NCBI RefSeq assembly: GCF_008107445.1 | Contig: NZ_VSLD01000004.1 | Coordinates: 124,001 to 188,000 of the forward strand | DNA length: 64,000 nt | Source of the DNA: Arthrobacter echini | Lineage (GTDB): Bacteria; Actinomycetota; Actinomycetes; Actinomycetales; Micrococcaceae | Direction of reading: 5' to 3' | Shown: positions 56,897 to 64,000 of the stretch, piece after piece | Numbering within the stretch: the stretch's first letter is position 1 | Layout of the letters: every line of letters begins with the position of its first letter | Translations under genes and position numbers: made by a program | The notes under the pieces: model-generated | What the model was told of the DNA's origin: nothing | The model's input: the letters and a program-made list of their open reading frames with translations, nothing else | Database searches by the model: none

Positions 56897-57928
56897 GTGG
56901 ACTATCGGAAACTCGGCAACAGCGGCACCTCGGTCTCGCACCTGGCCCTCGGCACCATGACCTTCGGGGCCGAGGCGGACGAGAAGGCGTCGCACGCCAT
57001 CCTCGCCGACTACGCGGACGCCGGTGGCAATCTGATCGACACCGCCGACGTCTACACCCATGGTGTGTCCGAGGAGATCATCGGCCGGTGGCTCGCGAGA
57101 AATCCCTCAAGGCGCGAGCGCATGGTCCTGGCCTCCAAGGGCCGCTTCCCGATGGGCGACGACGTCAACGACCTCGGGCTCTCCCGCCGGCATCTGCGGC
57201 GTGCACTCGATGCCTCGCTGACCCGGCTGGGTGTGGACCACGTCGACCTGTATCAGGTGCATTCCTGGGACCCGTCGACGCCGCTGGAGGAGACGCTGGG
57301 CTTCCTGAACGAGGCCGTGGTGCGCGGCGACATCGGGTACTACGGTTTCTCGAACTTCACCGGATGGCAGCTGACCAAGGCGCACCAGATGGCGCTGCAC
57401 CGCGGCTACTCGCTCCCGGTGACCCTGCAGCCGCAGTACTCCCTGCTGGTGCGCGAGATCGAGGCGGAGATCGTCCCGGCGGTGCTCGACGCCGGCATGG
57501 GCATGCTGCCCTGGTCACCGCTCGGAGGCGGGTGGCTGACCGGGAAGTACACGCGCGACACGCAGCCTGCCGGTGCCACCCGCCTCGGTGAGGATCCCCA
57601 GCGCGGCATGGAGGGCTGGGAGAAGCGCAACGCCGAGGAGCGGACGTGGGGCATCATCGAGACGGTGGCGGACATCGCGACGGGTCGCGGCGTCACGGCG
57701 GCGCAGATCGCCCTTGCCTGGGTGGCAGCGCAACCGGCCGTGTCATCGGTGATCCTCGGGGCCCGGAGCCAGGAGCAACTGGCGGACAACCTGGCCTCGG
57801 CGACGATCAGCCTCTCGTCGGACGAGCTCGTCCGGCTCGACGACGCCAGCGCCCCGACCTTCGGGGACTATCCGTACGGCGGGCCGGGCCTCGACCAGCG
57901 CAGCCGCCGGCTCGACGGTGGGCGCTGA
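56897..57928 (+). CDS. Aldo/keto reductase (Tas/YajO-like)
   Basis: The 343-residue TIM-barrel oxidoreductase reduces carbonyls with NADPH. Visible are the N-terminal MDYRKLGNSGTSVS (as V from GTG), LIDTADVYTHGVSEEI with the catalytic Asp and Tyr, the Lys in VLASKGRF, the His in LYQVHSWDPS, and the cofactor region VILGARSQEQLADNL. AAGGAGCACTT precedes the GTG start. Substrate unknown. Confidence 0.92.
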   Translation: MDYRKLGNSGTSVSHLALGTMTFGAEADEKASHAILADYADAGGNLIDTADVYTHGVSEEIIGRWLARNPSRRERMVLASKGRFPMGDDVNDLGLSRRHLRRALDASLTRLGVDHVDLYQVHSWDPSTPLEETLGFLNEAVVRGDIGYYGFSNFTGWQLTKAHQMALHRGYSLPVTLQPQYSLLVREIEAEIVPAVLDAGMGMLPWSPLGGGWLTGKYTRDTQPAGATRLGEDPQRGMEGWEKRNAEERTWGIIETVADIATGRGVTAAQIALAWVAAQPAVSSVILGARSQEQLADNLASATISLSSDELVRLDDASAPTFGDYPYGGPGLDQRSRRLDGGR

Positions 57929-58102
57929 CACGAGCCGGAAGTATAGGGTGTGGCCGCTCGCGATGGACGTGGGAAATGGCAGGAGAAACTAAGCTTGCTT
58001 ACCATTCCCGCGCCCGTTAGGTTCTCCAACAGGGGCCAGCACCGACCATCGCCTTGATCGGTGGTCTTCATCCAGTGGCCCCCTCGATCCGGAGGTAGCC
58101 CG

Positions 58103-58984
58103 ATGTTCTTCCACAAGCAGGAACTGCAGTTCACGTCGAAGCCCAGCAAGCCCGATGCGGTGTATGCGAGGAAGCTGCAGGAGGTGCTCGGAGGTCAGTA
58201 CGGCGAGATCACCGTCGCCATGCAGTACGGCTTCCAGGCCTGGAACTCCCATCTTCCCGGCAAGTACCGGGACATGCTCTTCGGGATCGGCGCCGAGGAG
58301 ATGGGCCACGTCGAGATGCTGGCCATCATGATCGCCCAATTGCTCGAGAAGGCGCCCCTGGGTATCACGGAGGACGCCATCCAGTCGGATCCGACGGTGG
58401 CGGCGGTGATCGGTGGCATGGATGTGCAGCACGCCATCGTCGCCGGGGCGGGAGCACGACCCGTGGACAGCAACGGGAACCCGTGGCAGGGATCGTTCAT
58501 CACCGCCAGCGGCAATCTGCTCGCCGATTTCCAGGCCAATGCCAACGCCGAGATGCAGGGTCGCCTCCAGGTGGCCCGGCTGTACCACATGACCGACGAC
58601 CACGGCGTCCGGGACTTGCTCTCCTTCCTCCTGGCCCGCGACACGATGCACCAGAACCAGTGGATCGCAGCGGCACGGGAGCTGCAGGACGAGGGGCTGG
58701 AGTCCTTGCCTGTTCCGAGCAACTTCCCCATCAAGAAGGAGGAGCGCTCGGTGTCCTACCAGTATCAGAACTTCTCCGACGGAGCCGCAGCTGCGGAAGG
58801 CTCATGGGCCAGCGGTCCGACGCCGGACGGCTTGGGCGAGTTCACTTACCACGACGGGCCGACGACGTCGGCTCCGATGCCTCCCGCGACGCAGGTCGAC
58901 GCCCGCTACTACGGCACGACTCCTGTCCCGAACCGGGTGGAGAAGATCGCGGGTGCGGTCCAGGACAAGCTGCACAGGGAGTAG
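58103..58984 (+). CDS. Manganese catalase
   Basis: The 293-residue protein disproportionates hydrogen peroxide with a dimanganese site. All five metal ligands can be placed: Glu in QYGEITVAMQYGF, Glu and His in GAEEMGHVEMLA, Glu in NANAEMQGRLQVARLY, and His in RDTMHQNQW. The length fits the short non-haem catalases. GGAGGTAGCCCG precedes the ATG at 58103; the C-terminal ~70 residues are a low-complexity tail. It reads alone. Confidence 0.95.
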   Translation: MFFHKQELQFTSKPSKPDAVYARKLQEVLGGQYGEITVAMQYGFQAWNSHLPGKYRDMLFGIGAEEMGHVEMLAIMIAQLLEKAPLGITEDAIQSDPTVAAVIGGMDVQHAIVAGAGARPVDSNGNPWQGSFITASGNLLADFQANANAEMQGRLQVARLYHMTDDHGVRDLLSFLLARDTMHQNQWIAAARELQDEGLESLPVPSNFPIKKEERSVSYQYQNFSDGAAAAEGSWASGPTPDGLGEFTYHDGPTTSAPMPPATQVDARYYGTTPVPNRVEKIAGAVQDKLHRE

Positions 58985-59014
58985 GACTCCTCGCGGCCCG
59001 CGCGGGCAGGAGGG

Positions 59015-59179
59015 TCAGCCCGCCTGGTCCACGTCCTGGATCTGCCGCAGGACGTCCTCGAGTTCGTGGCTCAACTCCTCCAGCCTGGCCGTCCGGGATT
59101 CCGTCGTCAGGGCCAGGACGATCTCGTCCTGGCGCTCGCGCAGGCGGGTGAGCGCCGGCGCAGTGTCTTCAGCTGTCAT
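59015..59179 (-). CDS. Small helical (coiled-coil) protein, unknown
   Basis: The 54-residue protein (MTAEDTAPALTRLRERQDEI ... LSHELEDVLRQIQDVDQAG) is acidic and should form one long helix pair. No ribosome-binding site is strong. It is convergent with manganese catalase and downstream of the small antitoxin-like gene, with a hairpin between. No function can be read. Confidence 0.55.
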   Translation of the reverse strand: MTAEDTAPALTRLRERQDEIVLALTTESRTARLEELSHELEDVLRQIQDVDQAG

Positions 59180-59217
59180 GGCTCGATCTTCGCACGCAGA
59201 ACATGTTGGACACAGGA

Positions 59218-59249
59218 GAGGCCGGACCACCGTCAGGTGATCCGGCCTC
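59218..59249 (-). terminator. Hairpin downstream of the small antitoxin-like gene
   Basis: GAGGCCGGA (59218-59226) pairs with TCCGGCCTC (59241-59249), and an inner ACC/GGT pairing extends the stem. No U-tract follows on the minus strand, so it is a weak terminator call. Confidence 0.45.
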
Positions 59250-59264
59250 AGCCGGCAGGATCAG

Positions 59265-59390
59265 TTACTTCTGATCGCCATCTTTGCCGTCGAACGCGTC
59301 CTTGGCCTTGTCTTTGGCCTGGTCCACCTTCTCCGGGTTGTCGTTTGCGTAGTCCTTGGCCTTGTCGGCCATTCCGCTCATGTCTGCCAT
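59265..59390 (-). CDS. 41-residue MT0933-like (antitoxin-family) helical protein
   Basis: The frame codes for 41 residues beginning MADMSGMADKAKDYANDN, continuing with PEKVDQAKDKAKDAF and ending DGDQK. The KAKD-type heptads match small actinobacterial proteins of the MT0933 antitoxin family or CsbD-like stress proteins. AAAGGA lies 8-10 bases before the ATG, and codon use is normal. No toxin gene is adjacent, so a stress-protein role is as likely. Confidence 0.75.
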   Translation of the reverse strand: MADMSGMADKAKDYANDNPEKVDQAKDKAKDAFDGKDGDQK

Positions 59391-59567
59391 AGGTGAATCC
59401 TTTCGTTGAACCGGACCGCGGTTCTACCGTGGCTGCCACGGGGTGACATCTCCATCGTGGACCACGCCGAAGGATAAATCCATCACCGGTGGGTCTTGAC
59501 ACAGAGCAGCGGCGGGTGTGCTCCGCCGCGGCGCACGGCCCCGGGGTTCACTGCCTACGATGGACCG

Positions 59568-60308
59568 ATGAGTACTCCCTGGGGCGGCGAGGCAGAGCTG
59601 ACACTCGTCGTCGACCCACCCGCGGGTGACGCCGCAGGTCAACTCGACCGTGGCCTGGAGCTGCTGCGCGACGTCGCCGCCGGCACGCGCGCCCCGACCC
59701 TCCGCGTCTACAGGCCGAGCCCCACCGTCGCCTTCGGTCAACGGGATGCCCGCCTCGACGGTTTCCGCGGGGCCTCTGCCGCCTCGAGGGCCCACGGCTA
59801 CGAGCCACTGATCCGGCGTGCCGGCGGCCGCGCAGCCGCGTACCACTCCGGGTGCCTCGTCGTGGACCACATCGAACCGGCGTCCGACGCCGTCGCCGGG
59901 ACACGCACCCGCTTCGCCGCCTTCGGCGACTTCTTCGCCGGGGTGCTGGCCGACGTCGGGGTGAACGCCGGAGTGGGGGAGATCCCGGGGGAGTACTGCC
60001 CGGGAGAGTTCAGTGTCCACGGCCTCAGGGATACTGTGCCGACGTTCAAACTCGTGGGGACCGCACAGCGCGTGGTCGCCGGCGCCTGGCTGTTCTCCTC
60101 CGTGCTGATCATCGAGGACTCCGCTCCGCTGCGTGCCGTGCTCACGGATGTCTACGCGGCCCTGGGACTGCCGTGGCGGACCAGTACCGCCGGTGCAGCG
60201 GAAGACCTCGTCCCCGGCCTGCGCGTCGATGGCGTCCAGGAGGCCGTCCTCTCGGCCTACCGCACCGTCGTGCACCTGGACACCCCGGAGGCGTCCCGCC
60301 CCTCCTGA
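59568..60308 (+). CDS. Lipoate-protein ligase A-like protein
   Basis: The 246-residue protein has the biotin/lipoyl ligase fold: TLRVYRPSPTVAFGQRDARL, RRAGGRAAAYHSGCLVVDH, GEYCPGEFSVHG, and FKLVGTAQRVVAGAWLFSS with the invariant Lys. Lipoate ligases or octanoyl amidotransferases attach lipoyl groups to 2-oxoacid dehydrogenases. The missing large C-terminal accessory domain suggests octanoyl transfer rather than full ligase. The ATG at 59568 is the start nearest the fold. It is convergent with the MBL gene. Confidence 0.85.
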   Translation: MSTPWGGEAELTLVVDPPAGDAAGQLDRGLELLRDVAAGTRAPTLRVYRPSPTVAFGQRDARLDGFRGASAASRAHGYEPLIRRAGGRAAAYHSGCLVVDHIEPASDAVAGTRTRFAAFGDFFAGVLADVGVNAGVGEIPGEYCPGEFSVHGLRDTVPTFKLVGTAQRVVAGAWLFSSVLIIEDSAPLRAVLTDVYAALGLPWRTSTAGAAEDLVPGLRVDGVQEAVLSAYRTVVHLDTPEASRPS

Positions 60309-60327
60309 GACGGGACGCCGCCCGGTG

Positions 60328-60957
60328 CTAGTGGCCCCGCTGGATCCACTCCTCGAGGTGGGGAGCCTCCTCGCCGATACTGGTGCTGTCCCCGTGGCCG
60401 GGCCGCGCAACGGTCTCCGGCGGCAGAGTGAGCAGCCTCGTCCGGATGGACTCGATGATGGTCGGGAAGTCGCTGTACGACCGCCCGGTGGCTCCCGGTC
60501 CGCCCTGGAACAAGGTGTCGCCGGTGAAGACGGTGCCTTCCTCCTCGAGGAGGAAGCAGACCGACCCCGGCGAGTGACCGGGCGTGTGCAGCGCCGTCAG
60601 GGACGCGCCCGCGACGGGGAACGAGTCGCCGTCGCTGATCCGGTGGTGGGGCTCCCGATCGGGGAAGACCATGTCCCAGAGCTCACGATCGGCCTCGTGC
60701 AGGTGGATCGGCGCCTGCACGGCGTCGGCCAGCTCACGGACCACCCGGATGTGGTCGTCGTGGGCGTGCGTGAGCAGGATCGCCCGCACCGTGCGGCCGA
60801 CTACCTGCGCCACGATCGCGTCGGCGTCGTGGGGAGCGTCGATGATCACGCACTCGTCGTCGTCGCCCACGATCCACACATTGTTGTCGACGTCCCAGGT
60901 GCCGCCGTCGAGCGAGAAGGTCCCGGACGTGACGAGGTGTTCCACCCGCGCCGACAT
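60328..60957 (-). CDS. MBL-fold hydrolase, likely S-formylmycothiol hydrolase partner
   Basis: The 209-residue glyoxalase-II-like protein shows LLTHAHDDHIRVVREL (dimetal His/Asp), the bridging region LHTPGHSPGSVCF, FTGDTLFQGGPG and the last His in ARPGHGDSTS. Its ATG overlaps the stop of the mycothiol-dependent formaldehyde dehydrogenase gene by one base (TGATG), so the two are coupled. Known actinobacterial pairs of this kind remove S-formylmycothiol; the same role is inferred here. Confidence 0.88.
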   Translation of the reverse strand: MSARVEHLVTSGTFSLDGGTWDVDNNVWIVGDDDECVIIDAPHDADAIVAQVVGRTVRAILLTHAHDDHIRVVRELADAVQAPIHLHEADRELWDMVFPDREPHHRISDGDSFPVAGASLTALHTPGHSPGSVCFLLEEEGTVFTGDTLFQGGPGATGRSYSDFPTIIESIRTRLLTLPPETVARPGHGDSTSIGEEAPHLEEWIQRGH

Positions 60958-62042
60958 CAGAGCTCCACCACCGAACGCAGCACCGTGCCGTCGTGCATCT
61001 TGTCGAAGGCCTCCTCGACCTGGTCCAGCCCGATGCGCTCGGTCACGAACGCCTCGAGATCGAGCGTGCCCTGCAGATAGTGGTCCACGAGCATCGGGAA
61101 GTCCCGGCTGGGCAGGCAGTCGCCGTACCAGGAGGACTTCAGGGACCCGCCGCGGCCGAAGACGTCGAGCAGGGGCAGCTCCAGGGTCATCTCCGGGTTC
61201 GGGACGCCGACGAGCACGACGGTCCCCGCGAGATCACGGGCGTAGAACGCCTGCTTGTAGGTCTCCGGGCGTCCGACGGCGTCGATGACCACGTCCGCGC
61301 CGAAACTGCCGGTGAGGGAGCGGATCGCCTCGACGGGATCGGTCTCCCTGGAGTTGACGACGTGCGTGGCACCGAGACCCCTGGCGAGCTCGAGCTTCCG
61401 GTCGTCGATGTCGACGGCGATGATGGTGGTGGCCCCCGCGAGCCTGGCGCCGGCGATGGCGGCGATGCCCACCCCGCCGCAGCCGATCACGGCCACCGAG
61501 TCGCCGAGGGAGACGTTGCCCGTGTTGATGGACGCCCCGATGCCGGCCATGATGCCGCAGCCGAGCAGACCGACGGCTGCTGCGTCCGCCGCAGGATCGA
61601 CCTTGGTGCACTGACCGGCCGCCACCAGGGTCTTCTCGGCGAAGGCCCCGATCCCAAGTGCCGGGGTGAGCTCCGTCCCGTCCTCGAGCGTCATCTTCTG
61701 CGTGGCATTGCGCGTGTCGAAGCAGTACTGCGGTTCACCGCGGCGGCAGGCCCGGCACTCCCCGCACACTGCACGCCAGTTGAGGATCACGCGGTCACCG
61801 GGGGCGACGGTGGTGACGTCGTCTCCCACTGCACTCACGACGCCGGTGGCCTCATGCCCGAGCAGGAAGGGGAACTCGTCGTTGATGGCCCCCTGCTTGT
61901 AGTGCAGGTCCGTGTGGCAGACACCGCACGTCAGGATGTCCACCAGGGCTTCCCCCGGTCCCGGATCCGGCACCAGGATCGTCTCGATGGTCGCGGGGGC
62001 ATCCTTCGCCCGCACCACGACGCCCCGAACTTTGTGCACCAT
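60957..62042 (-). CDS. mscR: S-(hydroxymethyl)mycothiol dehydrogenase
   Basis: The 361-residue zinc dehydrogenase oxidises the mycothiol-formaldehyde adduct with NAD. It matches class III-like [36 protein letters not shown], the structural zinc loop [35 protein letters not shown] and [23 protein letters not shown] preference is suggested by VDIDDRKL. The next gene downstream, the MBL hydrolase, and the mycoredoxin upstream make a mycothiol-centred group. Confidence 0.9.
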   Translation of the reverse strand: MVHKVRGVVVRAKDAPATIETILVPDPGPGEALVDILTCGVCHTDLHYKQGAINDEFPFLLGHEATGVVSAVGDDVTTVAPGDRVILNWRAVCGECRACRRGEPQYCFDTRNATQKMTLEDGTELTPALGIGAFAEKTLVAAGQCTKVDPAADAAAVGLLGCGIMAGIGASINTGNVSLGDSVAVIGCGGVGIAAIAGARLAGATTIIAVDIDDRKLELARGLGATHVVNSRETDPVEAIRSLTGSFGADVVIDAVGRPETYKQAFYARDLAGTVVLVGVPNPEMTLELPLLDVFGRGGSLKSSWYGDCLPSRDFPMLVDHYLQGTLDLEAFVTERIGLDQVEEAFDKMHDGTVLRSVVEL

Positions 62043-62136
62043 GTCTCGTCAGTCCTTCCGCTGGGTGTGACGGACCGAAGGACCGGCCCGTCAGCCCCAG
62101 CATAGGGGGGACCGTCAGGGGAGGCGAGGGCGCGGG

Positions 62137-62394
62137 TCAGGCCTCGATCCTGGTCCTCACCTCGGCCGCCGACGGATTCGTGGCGGTGCTGCCGTCCGGG
62201 AAGATCACGGTGGGAACGGTCTGGTTGCCGCCGTTCAGGGACGCCACGAGCTCGGCGGTCCCCTCGACCTCCTCGATGTTGACCTCCGTGTACCCGATCC
62301 CGGCCGCGTCGAGCTGCGACTTCAGGCGACGGCAGTACCCGCACCAGGTGGTGGAGAACATGGTGATGGATCCGGCTTCTGGCGTGTAGTCCAC
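62137..62394 (-). CDS. mrx1: Mycoredoxin (glutaredoxin-like)
   Basis: The 85-residue protein has the redox motif [18 protein letters not shown], the conserved cis-Pro segment [14 protein letters not shown] and NPSAAEV. Mycoredoxins reduce mycothiol-protein mixed disulfides. The GTG start at 62394 follows GAGGAGC at 4-5 bases and places the first strand right before the motif; a longer in-frame ATG at 62541 adds 49 residues without similarity. It lies 94 bases upstream of mscR, on the same strand. Confidence 0.9.
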   Translation of the reverse strand: MDYTPEAGSITMFSTTWCGYCRRLKSQLDAAGIGYTEVNIEEVEGTAELVASLNGGNQTVPTVIFPDGSTATNPSAAEVRTRIEA

Positions 62395-62632
62395 GGTGCT
62401 CCTCGCGTGCGTGCGACCGCTGCCGCACGACTGTATGTCCTGGCGGATACCGGGTGTACCCGCACCCGGCGTCAACACCGGACGATGCCGACCCATTCCT
62501 GCGGTCCGACCGGCGGGGTTGTTGGTCGCCTCCATGCCCACCCGATACGATCAGCACGGCGGTCCCGGCTCTTCGCCGGGTGACGTCCAGCCCTTCCGGG
62601 CCACCACTGTCCCAGCCTCGAGGAGACCATCC

Positions 62633-64000
62633 GTGTCAGCGCCACAGCCCATGAAACTCATCGTCGACGGTGAGGAGAAGCAGGCGACCACGGGTACCAC
62701 CGGGACCGAGCTGTTCGGCGAGCGGCGCGACGTCGTCGTCATGCGGGTGGACGGTGAGCTGAGGGATCTCGCCGAGGACCTCCCCGACGGTGCGTCCGTG
62801 GACGGCGTGACCCTCGAGGATGCCGCGGGTCTCGAGGTGCTGCGCCACTCGACCGCCCATGTCATGGCCCAGGCCGTGCAGCAGTTACGACCGGGCGCGC
62901 AGCTCGGGATCGGCCCGTACATCACGGACGGCTTCTACTTCGACTTCGACGTCGAGGAGCCCTTCACGCCGGACGAGCTCAAGCAGCTCGAGAAGATGAT
63001 GCTGAAGATCGTCAACGCGAACCAGCTCTTCAGCCGCCGTGTGGTCTCCGAGGACGAGGCACGCGAGGCGATGAAGGACGAACCGTACAAGCTCGAGCTC
63101 ATCGGACTCAAGGGCGGCGCCACGGAGGAGGACGGCGCTTCCGTGGAGGTGGGCGCGGGTGAACTGACCGTCTACGAGAACGTGGACCGGAAGACCGGCG
63201 ACGTCGTGTGGCAGGATCTCTGCCGCGGCCCGCACCTGCCGAACACCAAACTGATCTCCAATGCCTACGCCCTGACGCGGTCGGCGGCCGCATACTGGCG
63301 CGGCAGCGAGAAGAACAAGCAGCTGCAGCGCATCTACGGCACCGCGTGGCCCACGAAGGACGCCCTGAAGGCGTACCAGGAGCGGCTCGCGGAGGCCGAG
63401 CGCCGCGACCACCGGCGGCTGGGCTCCGAACTGGACCTGTTCTCCTTCCCGGACGAGCTCGGCTCCGGCCTGCCCGTGTTCCACCCCAAGGGCGGCATCA
63501 TCCGGAAAGCCATGGAGGACTATTCGCGCCAGCGCCATACCGAGGCGGGTTACGAGTTCGTCTACACGCCGCACATCACCAAGGGCCACCTCTACGAGGT
63601 CTCCGGCCACCTCGACTGGTACCGCGACGGCATGTTCCCGGCGATGCACGTGGACGAGGAACTGAACGAGGACGGTTCCGTGCGCAAGCCCGGGCAGGAC
63701 TACTACCTGAAGCCGATGAACTGCCCCATGCACAACCTGATCTTCGCCTCCCGCGGACGGTCCTACCGTGAGCTCCCGCTGCGCCTGTTCGAGTTCGGAT
63801 CGGTGTACCGCTACGAGAAGTCCGGCGTGATCCACGGCCTCACGCGCGTCCGGGGGATGACCCAGGACGACGCGCACATCTACTGCACGCGCGAGCAGAT
63901 GAAGGACGAGCTCACCGGCACCCTCACCTTCGTCCTGGGACTGCTCAAGGACTACGGTCTGGACGACTTCTACCTGGAGCTCTCCACCCGGAACCCGGAG
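62633..64000 (+). CDS. thrS: Threonyl-tRNA synthetase, 5' part
   Basis: The visible 456 codons run to the right edge with no stop. The chain shows the TGS domain (~6-70), the editing domain with [11 protein letters not shown] and [15 protein letters not shown], and the class II core: [27 protein letters not shown] with the zinc-ligand Cys, [18 protein letters not shown] and [13 protein letters not shown]. The GTG at 62633 has GAGGAG upstream; an ATG six codons on is an alternative. No T-box is seen in the 238-base leader region shared with the divergent mycoredoxin gene. Confidence 0.95.
   Translation, partial: MSAPQPMKLIVDGEEKQATTGTTGTELFGERRDVVVMRVDGELRDLAEDLPDGASVDGVTLEDAAGLEVLRHSTAHVMAQAVQQLRPGAQLGIGPYITDGFYFDFDVEEPFTPDELKQLEKMMLKIVNANQLFSRRVVSEDEAREAMKDEPYKLELIGLKGGATEEDGASVEVGAGELTVYENVDRKTGDVVWQDLCRGPHLPNTKLISNAYALTRSAAAYWRGSEKNKQLQRIYGTAWPTKDALKAYQERLAEAERRDHRRLGSELDLFSFPDELGSGLPVFHPKGGIIRKAMEDYSRQRHTEAGYEFVYTPHITKGHLYEVSGHLDWYRDGMFPAMHVDEELNEDGSVRKPGQDYYLKPMNCPMHNLIFASRGRSYRELPLRLFEFGSVYRYEKSGVIHGLTRVRGMTQDDAHIYCTREQMKDELTGTLTFVLGLLKDYGLDDFYLELSTRNPE

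Noticed and set aside
62395-62632. Possible T-box in front of thrS.
   Set aside because: No T-box core sequence or antiterminator pair was found; the gap is short and shared with a divergent gene.

Overview
The window is a high-GC stretch of a chromosome from an actinobacterium, most likely Arthrobacter sensu lato or another Micrococcaceae. That placement is an inference from several signs: the gene order rne-rplU-rpmA-obgE-proB-proA-nadD-rsfS-tRNA-Ala, mycothiol-linked enzymes (mycothiol-dependent formaldehyde dehydrogenase, mycoredoxin), a class Ib ribonucleotide reductase (nrdHIEF), a DevS/DevR-type oxygen/redox two-component system, and frequent GTG starts.

Bases 1-17,000 are core genome on the plus strand: the end of an APC permease, a TRAM-domain RNA methyltransferase, dxs, a long leader followed by rne, then rplU-rpmA (own promoter, strong terminator), obgE-proB-proA, a small membrane protein, nadD, an unknown membrane protein, rsfS, a histidine phosphatase and tRNA-Ala(GGC). 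Bases 17,000-22,400 are a minus-strand block: an FMO-SDR gene pair, a YdjM-like membrane hydrolase, a small membrane protein, a proline-rich surface protein and an HNH nuclease. Bases 22,400-30,100 hold an App1-type phosphatase, metF, a LysR regulator and nrdHIEF, which is preceded by two NrdR-like boxes spaced 32 bp apart and ends in a strong terminator.

Bases 30,100-37,500 look like a small dormancy/hypoxia regulon: two flavin-type PNPOx proteins, a DevS-like GAF sensor kinase, a DevR/DosR-like regulator, two universal stress proteins, a 98-residue unknown, a STAS-like protein and a zinc alcohol dehydrogenase. Three palindromes close to the mycobacterial DosR box lie in front of these transcription units.

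Bases 37,600-48,400 are a defence island on the minus strand. A DUF222-HNH protein flanks a compact operon that reads, in transcription order, an HTH / degenerate methylase / specificity-domain fusion (696 aa), hsdM, hsdS, hsdR and a RelA/SpoT-type nucleotide pyrophosphokinase. Linking a type I restriction system to an alarmone-synthetase domain, led by a catalytically dead M-S-like fusion with a putative operator in front of it, is the most unusual feature of the window.

Bases 48,500-64,000 hold accessory metabolism and stress genes: a coiled-coil membrane protein, a YahK-type alcohol dehydrogenase, SdpI and CPBP membrane proteins, a truncated AlkD-like protein, a glycosyltransferase, a Cys-cluster/pentapeptide protein, an MFS exporter, a thioesterase, DUF427, an aldo/keto reductase, manganese catalase, small helical proteins, a lipoate-ligase-like protein, the mycothiol formaldehyde-detoxification pair, a mycoredoxin, and the first 456 codons of thrS, which runs off the right edge. 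All functional calls come from reading motifs by eye; no database search was run.
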